Position numbers and translations under genes: made by a program. From assembly GCA_963719975.1 (NCBI GenBank), contig CAVRED010000010.1:1-64000 (forward strand): DNA of 64,000 nt, in the 5' to 3' direction. This DNA comes from Poindextera sp963719975. Lineage in GTDB: Bacteria; Pseudomonadota; Alphaproteobacteria; Caulobacterales; Caulobacteraceae. Below the pieces are notes generated by a model. It did no database searches, was not told the DNA's origin, and saw only the letters and a list, made by a program, of their open reading frames with translations. The stretch's first letter is position 1. Every line of letters begins with the position of its first letter. Shown here piece by piece: positions 16,241 to 23,977 of the stretch.

Positions 16241-17428
16241 TTGACCGCAGAAGCTCCTCCAAGCGCTGGGCGCATTGATTCCTGGACGCGAGCGATGGTC
16301 GAGGAAGAAGCCCAACAAGAGTTCATCGATCTCGGCGCATGGCCCGACCCCATTCTCGTCCACGGCGCTGAGCGGTTCGAGGGTGATCGCGTGACGCTCG
16401 ACGGTCCACGACCTGAAACCGACGAAGTCGCCCAGGCGGCTCCGGACGCTCGGTCCACCGAGACTATCGATGCGGCCTGCGCCGAGCGCTCGCCCGACGA
16501 CGTCGCTGAAGCGCTCCCATTGGCCGTGCAGTGCGATGGCCACCAACCGCCCCAAGGGCCGGAAGATTGGGTCGAGTCGTTCCTGGTGGGGCTGACAGAG
16601 CGGCTCGGTGCAATCCGGAGTGAAATGGCCGACGAGATCGGGAAGACTGTCGACTTCGCGATCGAGCGCGTTCCGGAAGGCGCTGAAGGCGCGTCGCGCG
16701 AGCCGCCGTCTGTGCTCGACCCGACGGTCAAGCAGCTGAGTCTTGAAGTCGCTCGCATCGCGGAAGTCGTGAACGCTCGGTTCGAGCGGTACGAGCTCAC
16801 CGCCGCGGAACTGCAATCCCAACTTGGCAGCCTCGCCGCCCGGATCACCGAGTTGGAGCGGCGCGACGAGCGGGCGCCCGCCCCAGCTGACGCAATGAGC
16901 ACCGCGGCGCTCGTGGCAGGTCCGCCCTGCGCACCATGGGACTCGGCGGACATCGTCAACCAGTTCGTCTCGGCGCCCCAGGCGGCGCCTGGGCCTGACG
17001 TCTCGACCACGACCGCGGTGTTCGCGCTCGACGCTGCAAACTCTGATGCAGGCAGCGGCGTCGCCGTACCTGACGGCCCGAGCCATCCGTCTCACACGAC
17101 CCTGGAGCGGACTCAATCCGACCTGGAGACGGTCCACGGCCTTGACGGGTCAACGGAGGAGATCGCACCGGATCTCAGCCCTTCGTCGCGCCGCGCGAGG
17201 GGCTCGGTCTTCAGCTGGCGAGCCTCCGCGTCGAAAGGGCCGGCGCGCAGACGAGTGCCGGGTCTCCAGACCGCGCTGATGGTCGTGGGTGGCGCCGGCG
17301 TCGGCCTCGCCGCCGCGGTTCTCTTCTTCGCGCTGGACGGCACACCCGCCAAGCGACTTCACCTACGTGCGAGCGAGGCGCCGCTGGACCTCATGGCCGT
17401 GGCAGTGTCGCCCAAGCCCGCGCAATAG
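16241..17428 (+). CDS. Coiled-coil protein with C-terminal transmembrane helix
   Basis: 395 residues. Acidic, low-complexity N-terminal 100 residues; a central helical part (TERLGAIRSEMADEIGKTVD and later EVARIAEVVNARFERYELTA) probably forming a coiled coil; a polar linker; then one transmembrane segment TALMVVGGAGVGLAAAVLFF near residue 360 and a short C-terminal tail. The topology suggests a cytoplasmic coiled-coil protein anchored at its C-terminus. No family recognised. Followed by a good terminator hairpin. Confidence 0.65.
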   Translation: MTAEAPPSAGRIDSWTRAMVEEEAQQEFIDLGAWPDPILVHGAERFEGDRVTLDGPRPETDEVAQAAPDARSTETIDAACAERSPDDVAEALPLAVQCDGHQPPQGPEDWVESFLVGLTERLGAIRSEMADEIGKTVDFAIERVPEGAEGASREPPSVLDPTVKQLSLEVARIAEVVNARFERYELTAAELQSQLGSLAARITELERRDERAPAPADAMSTAALVAGPPCAPWDSADIVNQFVSAPQAAPGPDVSTTTAVFALDAANSDAGSGVAVPDGPSHPSHTTLERTQSDLETVHGLDGSTEEIAPDLSPSSRRARGSVFSWRASASKGPARRRVPGLQTALMVVGGAGVGLAAAVLFFALDGTPAKRLHLRASEAPLDLMAVAVSPKPAQ

Positions 17429-17537
17429 GCCGGTTGAAGTCGACCCTCATCGCCGGAGCTGGGGCAGACGCCTTCAGCACTCGGACGCTGCCAGAGCGAC
17501 CGGAGCGGGGGACTAGACTCTGCTGACCGATCAAAGT

Positions 17538-17574
17538 GAGAGCCCAGCGGATCACCAGGCCGCTGGGCCCTCTC
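17538..17574 (+). terminator. Terminator-like hairpin
   Basis: Stem GAGAGCCCAGCGG pairs with CCGCTGGGCCCTCTC (one bulge) around a 9-base loop, 110 bases after the coiled-coil protein gene. Confidence 0.6.
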
Positions 17575-17838
17575 GCCAGCTCTCCGCCCTGAAATTGGAG
17601 GGCCGGCGCGTGGTATGTTCGCATCAAAACCCTTCGGAACTATCTCTGAGCTAGCTAACGGTTACCGCCGCCTGAACTCGAAACCGACCCAGCCGCAAAT
17701 GCGGTCATCACGTGGCGTTGCGCCGGACCGCTTGATCGCTTTAGTGAAGGCCATCCTGCGCCGAATCCGCCGCCTTGCCCTGCACCGAGGGGCGCTGTTA
17801 GAAGCCGCGATTCCTCCAAGGGACGCGCAAATTCCACC

Positions 17839-18052
17839 CATGAACATGACCATCACCTTGGCCCTTCTGGCGCTGGGCGTCTTCGCGACGGTCGGCTGTG
17901 GATGGATGGGGGCGCGGCCGAAGAACTACCTCAAGCCGCGGTTGATCCCCTGGCAGATCCTGATGCTGATCGGCGCAGTCTTCGTGTTGGTGGTGTGCAT
18001 CCACCTCCTGAACCTGTTCGGCATGACGACCGGCAACACGGGCGGACGATAG
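17839..18052 (+). CDS. Small two-TM membrane protein
   Basis: 70 residues from the ATG MNMTITLALLALGVFATVGC; first helix residues 4-22, then the conserved cytoplasmic stretch WMGARPKNYLKPRLIPWQIL and a second helix LMLIGAVFVLVVCIHLLNLF. The pattern GARP..KPRLIPW is shared by small inner-membrane proteins across alphaproteobacteria. The longer frame upstream has no conserved features, so this start is preferred. Confidence 0.7.
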
Positions 18053-18084
18053 CGCCAGCGAGCCATCGCGCCGCCGGCCCTATT

Positions 18085-18428
18085 GAACCGCAGCGAGCGC
18101 AGAGAAAGCGGGGAGGACGCCGAGGCCCTGCGTCCTCTGCGCCTCCCTGCGGGGAAGTCTGGCACGAGGTCACCGGCGACGGAGCTCTCGAGACGAATAG
18201 ACCGCGAGGCGGTGGGTTCTCTTGCCGGCGGGCGGAGAGAGCCACCGTCGCGTGCACCGTAACAGGTCCCTGTTGAAACGCAGCGAGCGCAGAGATATCG
18301 GGCGAGGACGCCGAGGCCCTGCGTCGTAGCGCGTCCACGCGGGGAAGTTGGTCACGCGTTCACGGGTGTCGGGTCCTCTGCGTCCTCTGCGCCTCCCTGC
18401 GGGGAAGTCTGGCCACGCGGTCACCGGC
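18085..18428. repeat. Cluster of intergenic repeats (GCAGCGAGCGCAGAG / TCCTCTGCGTCC type)
   Basis: Copy A (18085-18176) runs from GAACCGCAGCGAGCGCAGAG to GCGGGGAAGTCTGGCACG; copy B (18275-18365) repeats it with changes; a third partial copy (18373-18428) repeats TCCTCTGCGTCCTCTGCGCC and GGGGAAGTCTGG. Each copy can fold because the GCGCAGAG and CTCTGCGC ends are complementary. It fills the gap before the protease gene. Confidence 0.7.
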
Positions 18429-18437
18429 AATCGGTCT

Positions 18438-20921
18438 CTAGAACCGCGAATGCCAGGCAGCGAGGAGGCCGAGGTTGGGTGGGATGTCGCGCTGGTTGTT
18501 CTCGTCCATGACGCCCAGCGCCTTGAGCTCGAACTCGCCGATGTGACTGAAGTCGCGCGAGACGCCGAAGCCGAGGTCGAGCTCGCGCCCGGAGGGCGAG
18601 GCGCTGAACTGGCGGCGTGTGAACTCGACGATCTGGGAATCTAGCGTCGGGATCTGGCCGAGCACGGCGGTGAAGGTCCCGCCCTCGATGCGGGTCGGCT
18701 GGCCCACATGGAGGTCGAAGCGCAGGCAGCCGGGCTGATCCGCCGGACAAAGGGTGCGCGCCGATAGCGCCCACTGGCTGGAGATCGCCGGCTCGCTGAG
18801 GCCGAGGAAGAGGCCGTTCGCGTGCGTGCGCCCCATGCCGGCCTCGGCGGAGAGCATCAGCCTGTCGGTGGGCGTCCAGTCGATGCGGGCGGTCGTGAAA
18901 GTGGTCTCAGCGGGCAGGGCGTAGGTCGAGCCGCGCGGCAGGAACGAGCCGAGCGGCCCCTCGGGCTCGGTAAGCTGGCCGGCGGAGAAGACCAGCGTGA
19001 GCGGGCCGCGGCTGAACTTGGCCTCGGCCATGCCGTAGTGCGATGGCGCGAGATCGGTGAAGCCGTAGAGGGCGTAGGGGCTGCCGCCGCCGGCCTCGGC
19101 CGAGATCGTCCATGACGGGGTCAGGTGCAGGCCGGCGCGCACGGCATGGTCGGGCTGGGACAGCATGGCGAAGGCGTTGTCGCCGGCGCCGAGGCCGGGC
19201 GCGGCGGGCATACCGTTCTGGCCGGTCCAGGCCTGGAAGCTCAGCCGGCCGAGGTCGGCGGTAAGGTTGAGGTCGGCGCGGTGGTCGGCGGCCATGCGCA
19301 GGTCGCCACGCCCGCGCAGCGCAAGCTGGGCAGCGTCGGCGTTGGGCTGGGCGTCGGTGGTGAGGCTGAGCCTGGCCTGGCCGTTCCCGACCACCACCTG
19401 GGCCGTGTCCTCGGGCGTTGCGACCTCGGCCTGCAGGCTGTGCCGCGGCGCGACGTGGAAGCCAGCGGCCAGGTTGACGGCGAACGGGCGCTGGTACCTG
19501 TCGTAGCCCACCGTGGTCAGCGCGTTGGTGTGCGCGATGGAGTCGCCAAGCGCGGTCGCGACCATCGATCCGGCCATGGGCGAGGGCGTCATCGTCGTGC
19601 CGCTCGCCTGCGGGATGCTCATCGGACCCTGGGCGGTGAAGGCGGCGTTCAGGTCGATGAGGCCGAAGCCGTATTTGCTGGTGTCAGCGTAGATGCCGCT
19701 GTGGTTGGCGGTCGTCTCGAGGAGGTTCACCGCCGCCTTGCCCGTCAGCGTGGGGAAGGCTTGCATGAGGAGCGCGAGGGCGCCCGCCGCCGTCGGCGCC
19801 GAGAAGGAGGTGCCGGAAACGTTGAAGCAGCTGTTGTTCTGGTCGCAGTCGGTGATGATGTTGGCGCCCGGCGCGACCACAAGCCGCCCGCCGCACTCCC
19901 GGCGGGGGCCGAGAAGTTGGCGAGCTTGTCCTGACGCATCGGTCGCGCCGACCGCCAGCACCGAGCCGGCGTAGCGCGGGTCGATCGCGTACATGGCCGG
20001 CCACTCGACGCTGCCGCCGAGTTGTTGCCGGCGGCGATGGTGAAGACGACTCCGGCGGCCACCGCGCTGGACAGGGCGGTCTCGAAGTTGGTGTCGAGCG
20101 GCCCTGGCCCGCCGAGCGACATGTTGATGATCCGAGCGCCGTTGCCCGGCGGCATAGGTGATGGCGGATCGCCTCGTCGTCGTCGAGGAAGGAGCAGCCG
20201 CTGGACGTCGGGTTTGGGCCGCAGGAGCCGACGGAATCGGCGCGCACCGACAGGATGGTCGCTTGGTAGGCGACGCCGATGGTGCCGAAGCCGTTGAGCT
20301 CGGCGGCGATGGTGTCGGCCACCCAGGTGGCGTGCAGGTTGACCCCGTTGGCGTTCGGCCGCCCGGACAGCGGTCGGTGACGACGTCGGTCGACAAGGGC
20401 GAGATGTCGTTGTTGGGGATCGTGAGCTCGGGATTGTCGAGCTGAACCCCAGTGTCGATGACGCCGACCACGATCCCGGCGCCAGAGGCGCCGATCGGCA
20501 ACTTGCTCGTCGGCGCATAGGCGGTAGCCGCGTTGATCTGACCGAGCCCGTACTGCGCCTGATACTCAGGACTCGACGCCGTCGGCGGCGGGGCGGGAGG
20601 AGTCGGTGTTGGTGTCGGTGTGGGTGGCGGCGTCGGGGTTGGCGTCGGCGTCGGGGGCGGTGTCGGAGTGGGGGTTGGCGTTGGCGGCGGTGTGGGTGTC
20701 GGCGTCGGCGTGGGCGTGGGCGTCGGCGTCGGCGTGGGTGTCGGCGTCGGAGTTGGCGTGGGTGTCGGCGTGGGTGTCGGCGTCGGCGTGGGCGTGGGTG
20801 TTGGTGTCGGCGAAGGACCGCCGCCTCCGCCGCCGGCGCAGGCGGTCACCGCGATGCCGGACATCAGCGCGAGCGCCAGCGCGCTCGAGCGCGCCCAACG
20901 GAACCCCAGCCCTGCGTCCAT
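18438..20921 (-). CDS. S8 subtilisin-like autotransporter protease with Pro-Thr linker
   Basis: Reconstructed over at least three frame changes between 20330 and 19890. Signal peptide with lipobox-like VTAC (Cys 28) then AGGGGGG, a (PT)n/TPPP linker of about 75 residues, and the subtilase domain: Asp in VVGVIDTGVQLDNPEL (about residue 156), His in NLHATWVADTIAAEL, and Ser in NVSGTSFSAPTAAGALALL. The oxyanion region IINMSLGG and AAGNNS are present. After the protease domain comes a beta-rich C-terminal region with alternating hydrophobics ending in Phe (AAWHSRF), the mark of an outer-membrane barrel (autotransporter). HATW instead of the usual HGT around the His is unusual. Confidence 0.82.
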   Translation of the reverse strand: MDAGLGFRWARSSALALALMSGIAVTACAGGGGGGPSPTPTPTPTPTPTPTPTPTPTPTPTPTPTPTPTPTPTPTPTPPPTPTPTPTPPPTPTPTPTPPPTPTPTPTPPAPPPTASSPEYQAQYGLGQINAATAYAPTSKLPIGASGAGIVVGVIDTGVQLDNPELTIPNNDISPLSTDVVTDRCPGGRTPTGSTCTPPGWPTPSPPSSTASAPSASPTKRPSCRCAPIPSAPAAQTRRPAAAPSSTTTRRSAITYAAGQRRSDHQHVARRARAARHQLRDRPVQRGGRRSRLHHRRRQQLGGSVEWPAMYAIDPRYAGSVLAVGATDASGQARQLLGPRRECGGRLVVAPGANIITDCDQNNSCFNVSGTSFSAPTAAGALALLMQAFPTLTGKAAVNLLETTANHSGIYADTSKYGFGLIDLNAAFTAQGPMSIPQASGTTMTPSPMAGSMVATALGDSIAHTNALTTVGYDRYQRPFAVNLAAGFHVAPRHSLQAEVATPEDTAQVVVGNGQARLSLTTDAQPNADAAQLALRGRGDLRMAADHRADLNLTADLGRLSFQAWTGQNGMPAAPGLGAGDNAFAMLSQPDHAVRAGLHLTPSWTISAEAGGGSPYALYGFTDLAPSHYGMAEAKFSRGPLTLVFSAGQLTEPEGPLGSFLPRGSTYALPAETTFTTARIDWTPTDRLMLSAEAGMGRTHANGLFLGLSEPAISSQWALSARTLCPADQPGCLRFDLHVGQPTRIEGGTFTAVLGQIPTLDSQIVEFTRRQFSASPSGRELDLGFGVSRDFSHIGEFELKALGVMDENNQRDIPPNLGLLAAWHSRF
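20585..20815. repeat. GGTGTCGGCGTC-type hexanucleotide tandem repeat
   Basis: Imperfect tandem of GGNGTN units coding on the minus strand for the Pro-Thr linker of the protease. Such tracts can expand and contract by slippage. A full open frame also exists on the other strand (Gly-Val repeats), which is a shadow. Confidence 0.85.
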
Positions 20922-21176
20922 GGACTCGCTCCCTCGTGCGCTGACTCACGCCGCAGGCGAATCATTATCGTGGCGCGTGAATCGCCTCAACGCGGCTCTC
21001 AGCCGTAACGCGAAATGGTGAGCCAATCGCAAAACGACCGCCAGATGTAGCCGGTTACCGATTGACGGCCAGAGACCGGATCCGCGCGGTTCGGCGGACC
21101 CGGTCCCGACAGGCGCGTCCCCTCGCCGTCCTGCCAGCGGTGGCGACGGTCGCCCTCGAACGTCAGCGGGTCTGCC

Positions 21177-21704
21177 TTAGCCGGCGGCCGGAGGGCCGTC
21201 GTGGTCGCCGTCGTGGCCGTGGCGCATGCCGTGGTCGCCGCCGCGCTCGTGGTCGCCGCGGCCCATCATCCCCATCGGCAGCGCGTCGAACGCCTTCTGC
21301 TGATCGGGCGTGAGCGCCGCGTAGAACGTGCGGATCGCGTCGGCGCGCTTTTGGAACTCGGCCTGACGCCTGGCCATCATGTCGGCCATCTTGTCGAGCC
21401 GTTGCGGCGTCGTCAGCTGGGCCGGGGTCATGCCTTCAGGCCGCCCGTGATGCTCATGGCCCGATGGCGCCATGGCGGCGAGGAAGGCCTGCAGCGCCGG
21501 CTGTTGGTCTGGCCGCAGGTTGAGCAGGGCCTGGAGCCGCTGGGCGTGCTCGGCCTGGCGCTGCTCGCGCCATTGGGCCCGCTGTTCCGCCGTGGGCGGC
21601 TGGCGCGGCGCCGCCGTCTGGTCCTGGCCGAGCGCCACGCAGGCGAACGAGAGAACGGCGGCGCTCGCCGCGAGCGCGGCGGAGGCCTTGAGGATGGTCT
21701 TCAT
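21177..21704 (-). CDS. Periplasmic LTXXQ-motif (Spy/CpxP-like) protein
   Basis: 175 residues from MKTILKASAALAASAAVLSF, a Sec signal peptide ending near ALGQ. The mature part is helical and has the family repeats: LNLRPDQQPALQAFLAA and YAALTPDQQKAFDALP. C-terminus is His/Asp/Gly-rich (MRHGHDGDHDG), which may bind metal. Spy/CpxP-type proteins are envelope stress chaperones; many co-occur with metal efflux genes, as here. Confidence 0.85.
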   Translation of the reverse strand: MKTILKASAALAASAAVLSFACVALGQDQTAAPRQPPTAEQRAQWREQRQAEHAQRLQALLNLRPDQQPALQAFLAAMAPSGHEHHGRPEGMTPAQLTTPQRLDKMADMMARRQAEFQKRADAIRTFYAALTPDQQKAFDALPMGMMGRGDHERGGDHGMRHGHDGDHDGPPAAG

Positions 21705-21977
21705 GGGTGTCTGGGTTCCCGACAAAGGCGCGCGCCCTTTTGAGGGTGAAAACGCGCGCACTGGTTTTGCCCCGGTGTTCGAACGCACCACGGCGAAGGT
21801 TCCGTCGGTTCCGTCGTCGGAACACTTTGGAAAGCGGCAAGGCCGCTTTCGACCACAAAAGGACACAAGGACACGAAGAGGCCGTTATGGTTGCTGCGCC
21901 ACGGTTCGGCGCGGTGTCCTTCGTGTCCTTCGTGGTCCAATTCGACGGCGCGGCTTGCGCCGCGCGCGGGAAGACGC
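21705..21977. repeat. Intergenic inverted repeat (GACCAC..GGACAC type)
   Basis: An arm at 21851-21874 (GACCACAAAAGGACACAAGG...) is largely complementary to 21914-21937 (GTGTCCTTCGTGTCCTTCGT...), forming a long imperfect hairpin. Just before lies the short tandem GGTTCCGTC GGTTCCGTC. No gene seen. Confidence 0.6.
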
Positions 21978-22692
21978 CTACGAGCGGCGGCGGCGGGCGG
22001 CTTCGAGGACTTGCTGGACCTTGGTCTTCGGCAGGCCCGCGAGGGTGAGGTAGCCGCGGTCGTCGCCGTCCAGCTCGGTGAAGTGTCGGTCTGCGAGCGC
22101 CAGGAACTCGGGCTTTTTCACAAAGCCGCGCATGTCGACGTCGGCGGCCGTGACCGGCTCGGGCGCGGAGAAGAAGCCGAACGGCGCCGCGCCGACGCCG
22201 GACACATCGAGCTGAGGGCCCCTGCCCGCGTTGTTCTCGGACTCGTGGTCGTACATGCCCTCCGGCGTCGCCAGGCGATGTCATGCCCGTGCCGGGACCG
22301 GCGACCCCCTGGGCGAGCCACAGCCTGAACCCGGGCGCGGCGAGCGCGCTGACCGGAACCCGATAGCCGAGGATCTCGGGCGCCACCTTCTGCTCGTAGA
22401 CCTGGATGTCGAAGGGATCGAGCACGCCGTGATGGTTCAGGTCCAGCACGTCGAAGAAGGCGCCGGCGTCGGCGACGAACTCGGCGTGGGTGAGCTGGCC
22501 GTCGCCCTTCTTGTTGGCCTGGTGGAACCAGTCGACCACCGGGTAGGGGGCCGACATCGGCGCGCGGAACGGCTGGCCGCAAGGGCTGAAGAAGACGTTG
22601 GGCGGCAGCCCCTCCTGCGCCGCGGCGAAGCGGGGGGCGGCGAGCAGGGCGGCGGCGCCGACGAGGGCGAACTGGCGGCGGGTGGGACGCAT
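21978..22692 (-). CDS. Exported EF-hand protein with twin-arginine-like signal
   Basis: Begins MRPTRRQFALVGAAALLAAP, a Tat-type signal. Then comes a pair of EF-hand-like segments: HQANKKGDGQLTHAEF and LDLNHHGVLDPFDIQVYEQ. After a frame change near 22260 the C-terminal part contains ELDGDDRGYLTLAGLPKTKV, another DxDxDxG loop. About 235 residues in total. Likely a periplasmic calcium-binding protein; no enzyme domain seen. Confidence 0.72.
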
Positions 22693-22801
22693 ATCAGGCC
22701 ACGCGGAACAGGGGAACTGAGCGGCCGCCATCTTCGCCGCCCGCCCGCGCCGCATGCAACGCCCGCGAGGGCGCGCGAGCGCGCGCTCCCTTCATCGTCA
22801 T

Positions 22802-22886
22802 CCCCCGCTGGAGCGAAGCGGAATGCGGGGGACCCATGCACACCGGATCCATCACGGTGTCATGGGTGGCCCGAACAAGTCGGGCC
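22802..22886. repeat. Three consecutive hairpins, dispersed-repeat type
   Basis: Three stems follow each other: CCCCCGC/GCGGGGG (22802-22831), CCCATG-ACACCG / CGGTGTCATGGG (22833-22866) and GGCCCGA/TCGGGCC (22868-22886). In one frame the same DNA would read MARLVRATHDTVMDPV, a phrase I associate with dispersed intergenic elements in alphaproteobacteria rather than a protein. Sits between two minus-strand genes and could attenuate transcription. Confidence 0.65.
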
Positions 22887-22912
22887 ATGACGGTTGAAGT
22901 TGGTCGCGTGAG

Positions 22913-23925
22913 CTACTGCCGGTCCATGACCAGGATCTGGAAGGTGCCGGGCTTGGTGGTGGGGCGCTGGCCGGCCGGGACGGGGAGAATGTACTCGGCG
23001 GTCGGCAGGTAGACGCGGCCGGTCGACGGGATCGACGGCGCCGGTGCGCGTGCCGATCTGGGTGGGGATGGTCGCGACGATGGTGTTGTCGCCCGCCCCC
23101 GAGAGCGCGATCACGTTGAGCTGGCCGTCGAGCGCGGTCGGGATCAGCGCGAGCGCGCGGTTCGGATCGTAGAGCACCGCGTCGGGGAAGCCGCCGATCT
23201 TCAGGCTGGCGATCTCCTTGCCGGTGTCCGCGTCGAGGATCTTGGCCACGCCGCTGCCGCAGGACGACACCAGCCGGTTGCCGACGACGTAGGCGAGACC
23301 GGTCGGCCGCTTGCAGTCGGCCATCGCGTAGCGCCCGAGCACCTGGCGCTTGGCGAGGTCGATGACGGCGATCTCGCCGGTGCTCTCGACGTTGACGAAG
23401 GCCCGGCCCTTGCCGTCGACGGCGGGGAACTCGAGCGCGTCGCCGACCTTGATCGTCGCTGACGACGCTCTCGGCCTTCGGATCCACCAGCGTGACGATG
23501 CCGGCGTCGCCGTTGACCACGACGACAAAGCCGGTCGACGGATCGTAGATCGCCCCGTCGGCGTCGGGATCGACGGTCAGCGACTTCATCAGCGTCCCGT
23601 CGGCGGCGTTGAGGATCTTGACGCTCTTGTCGCCGCTGTTGGTGGTGACCAGCACGTCGGACCCCGGCACCGGGACGACGGCGTGCAGGCGGTCGCCCTG
23701 GGCGAAGTTGGCGTTGAGCACGCCGGTCTTGACGTCCAGCGACAGCACGACCGTCCCGTGCGCGACGTAGACCCGTCCGCGCGCGGCGTCGAAGCTGGCG
23801 TAGTCCCAGCCGCCGTCGGGGCCGGCGATGCGCTGGACCACGGCGAGGCTGGGCGCGGCGGAGGCCGTGGCGAACCCGGCCAGGACCGAGGCGGCGGCGG
23901 TGAAGGCAAGCAGCAGGCGTTTCAT
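22913..23925 (-). CDS. Periplasmic YVTN-type beta-propeller protein
   Basis: About 337 residues, with frame changes near 23465 and 23030. Signal peptide MKRLLLAFTAAASVLAGFAT. Propeller blades repeat the pattern GRVYVAHG..VLSLDVKTG, DVLVTTNSGDKSVKILNAADG, GRAFVNVESTGEIAVIDLA and NRLVSSCGSGVAKILDADTG. It ends with TKPGTFQILVMDRQ. Secreted proteins of this type are often placed next to efflux or quinoprotein systems; here it directly follows the RND pump gene (52 bases) and may be the last gene of that operon. Function unknown. Confidence 0.78.
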
Positions 23926-23977
23926 GGGAGTCTCTCCAGTTGAGGTCATTCTAGCGACGTTTTGCGCGGGCGGGCGG

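Noticed and set aside
20585..20815. Possible CRISPR or satellite array
   Set aside because: The repeat unit is 6 bp and codes for the Pro-Thr linker; no spacers of constant length.
20620..21021. Gly-Val repeat protein on the plus strand
   Set aside because: Antisense of the Pro-Thr linker; no start signals or conserved flanks.
22694..22888. 64-codon frame MARLVRATHDTVMDPV...
   Set aside because: Matches a dispersed palindromic element with three hairpins rather than a protein gene.
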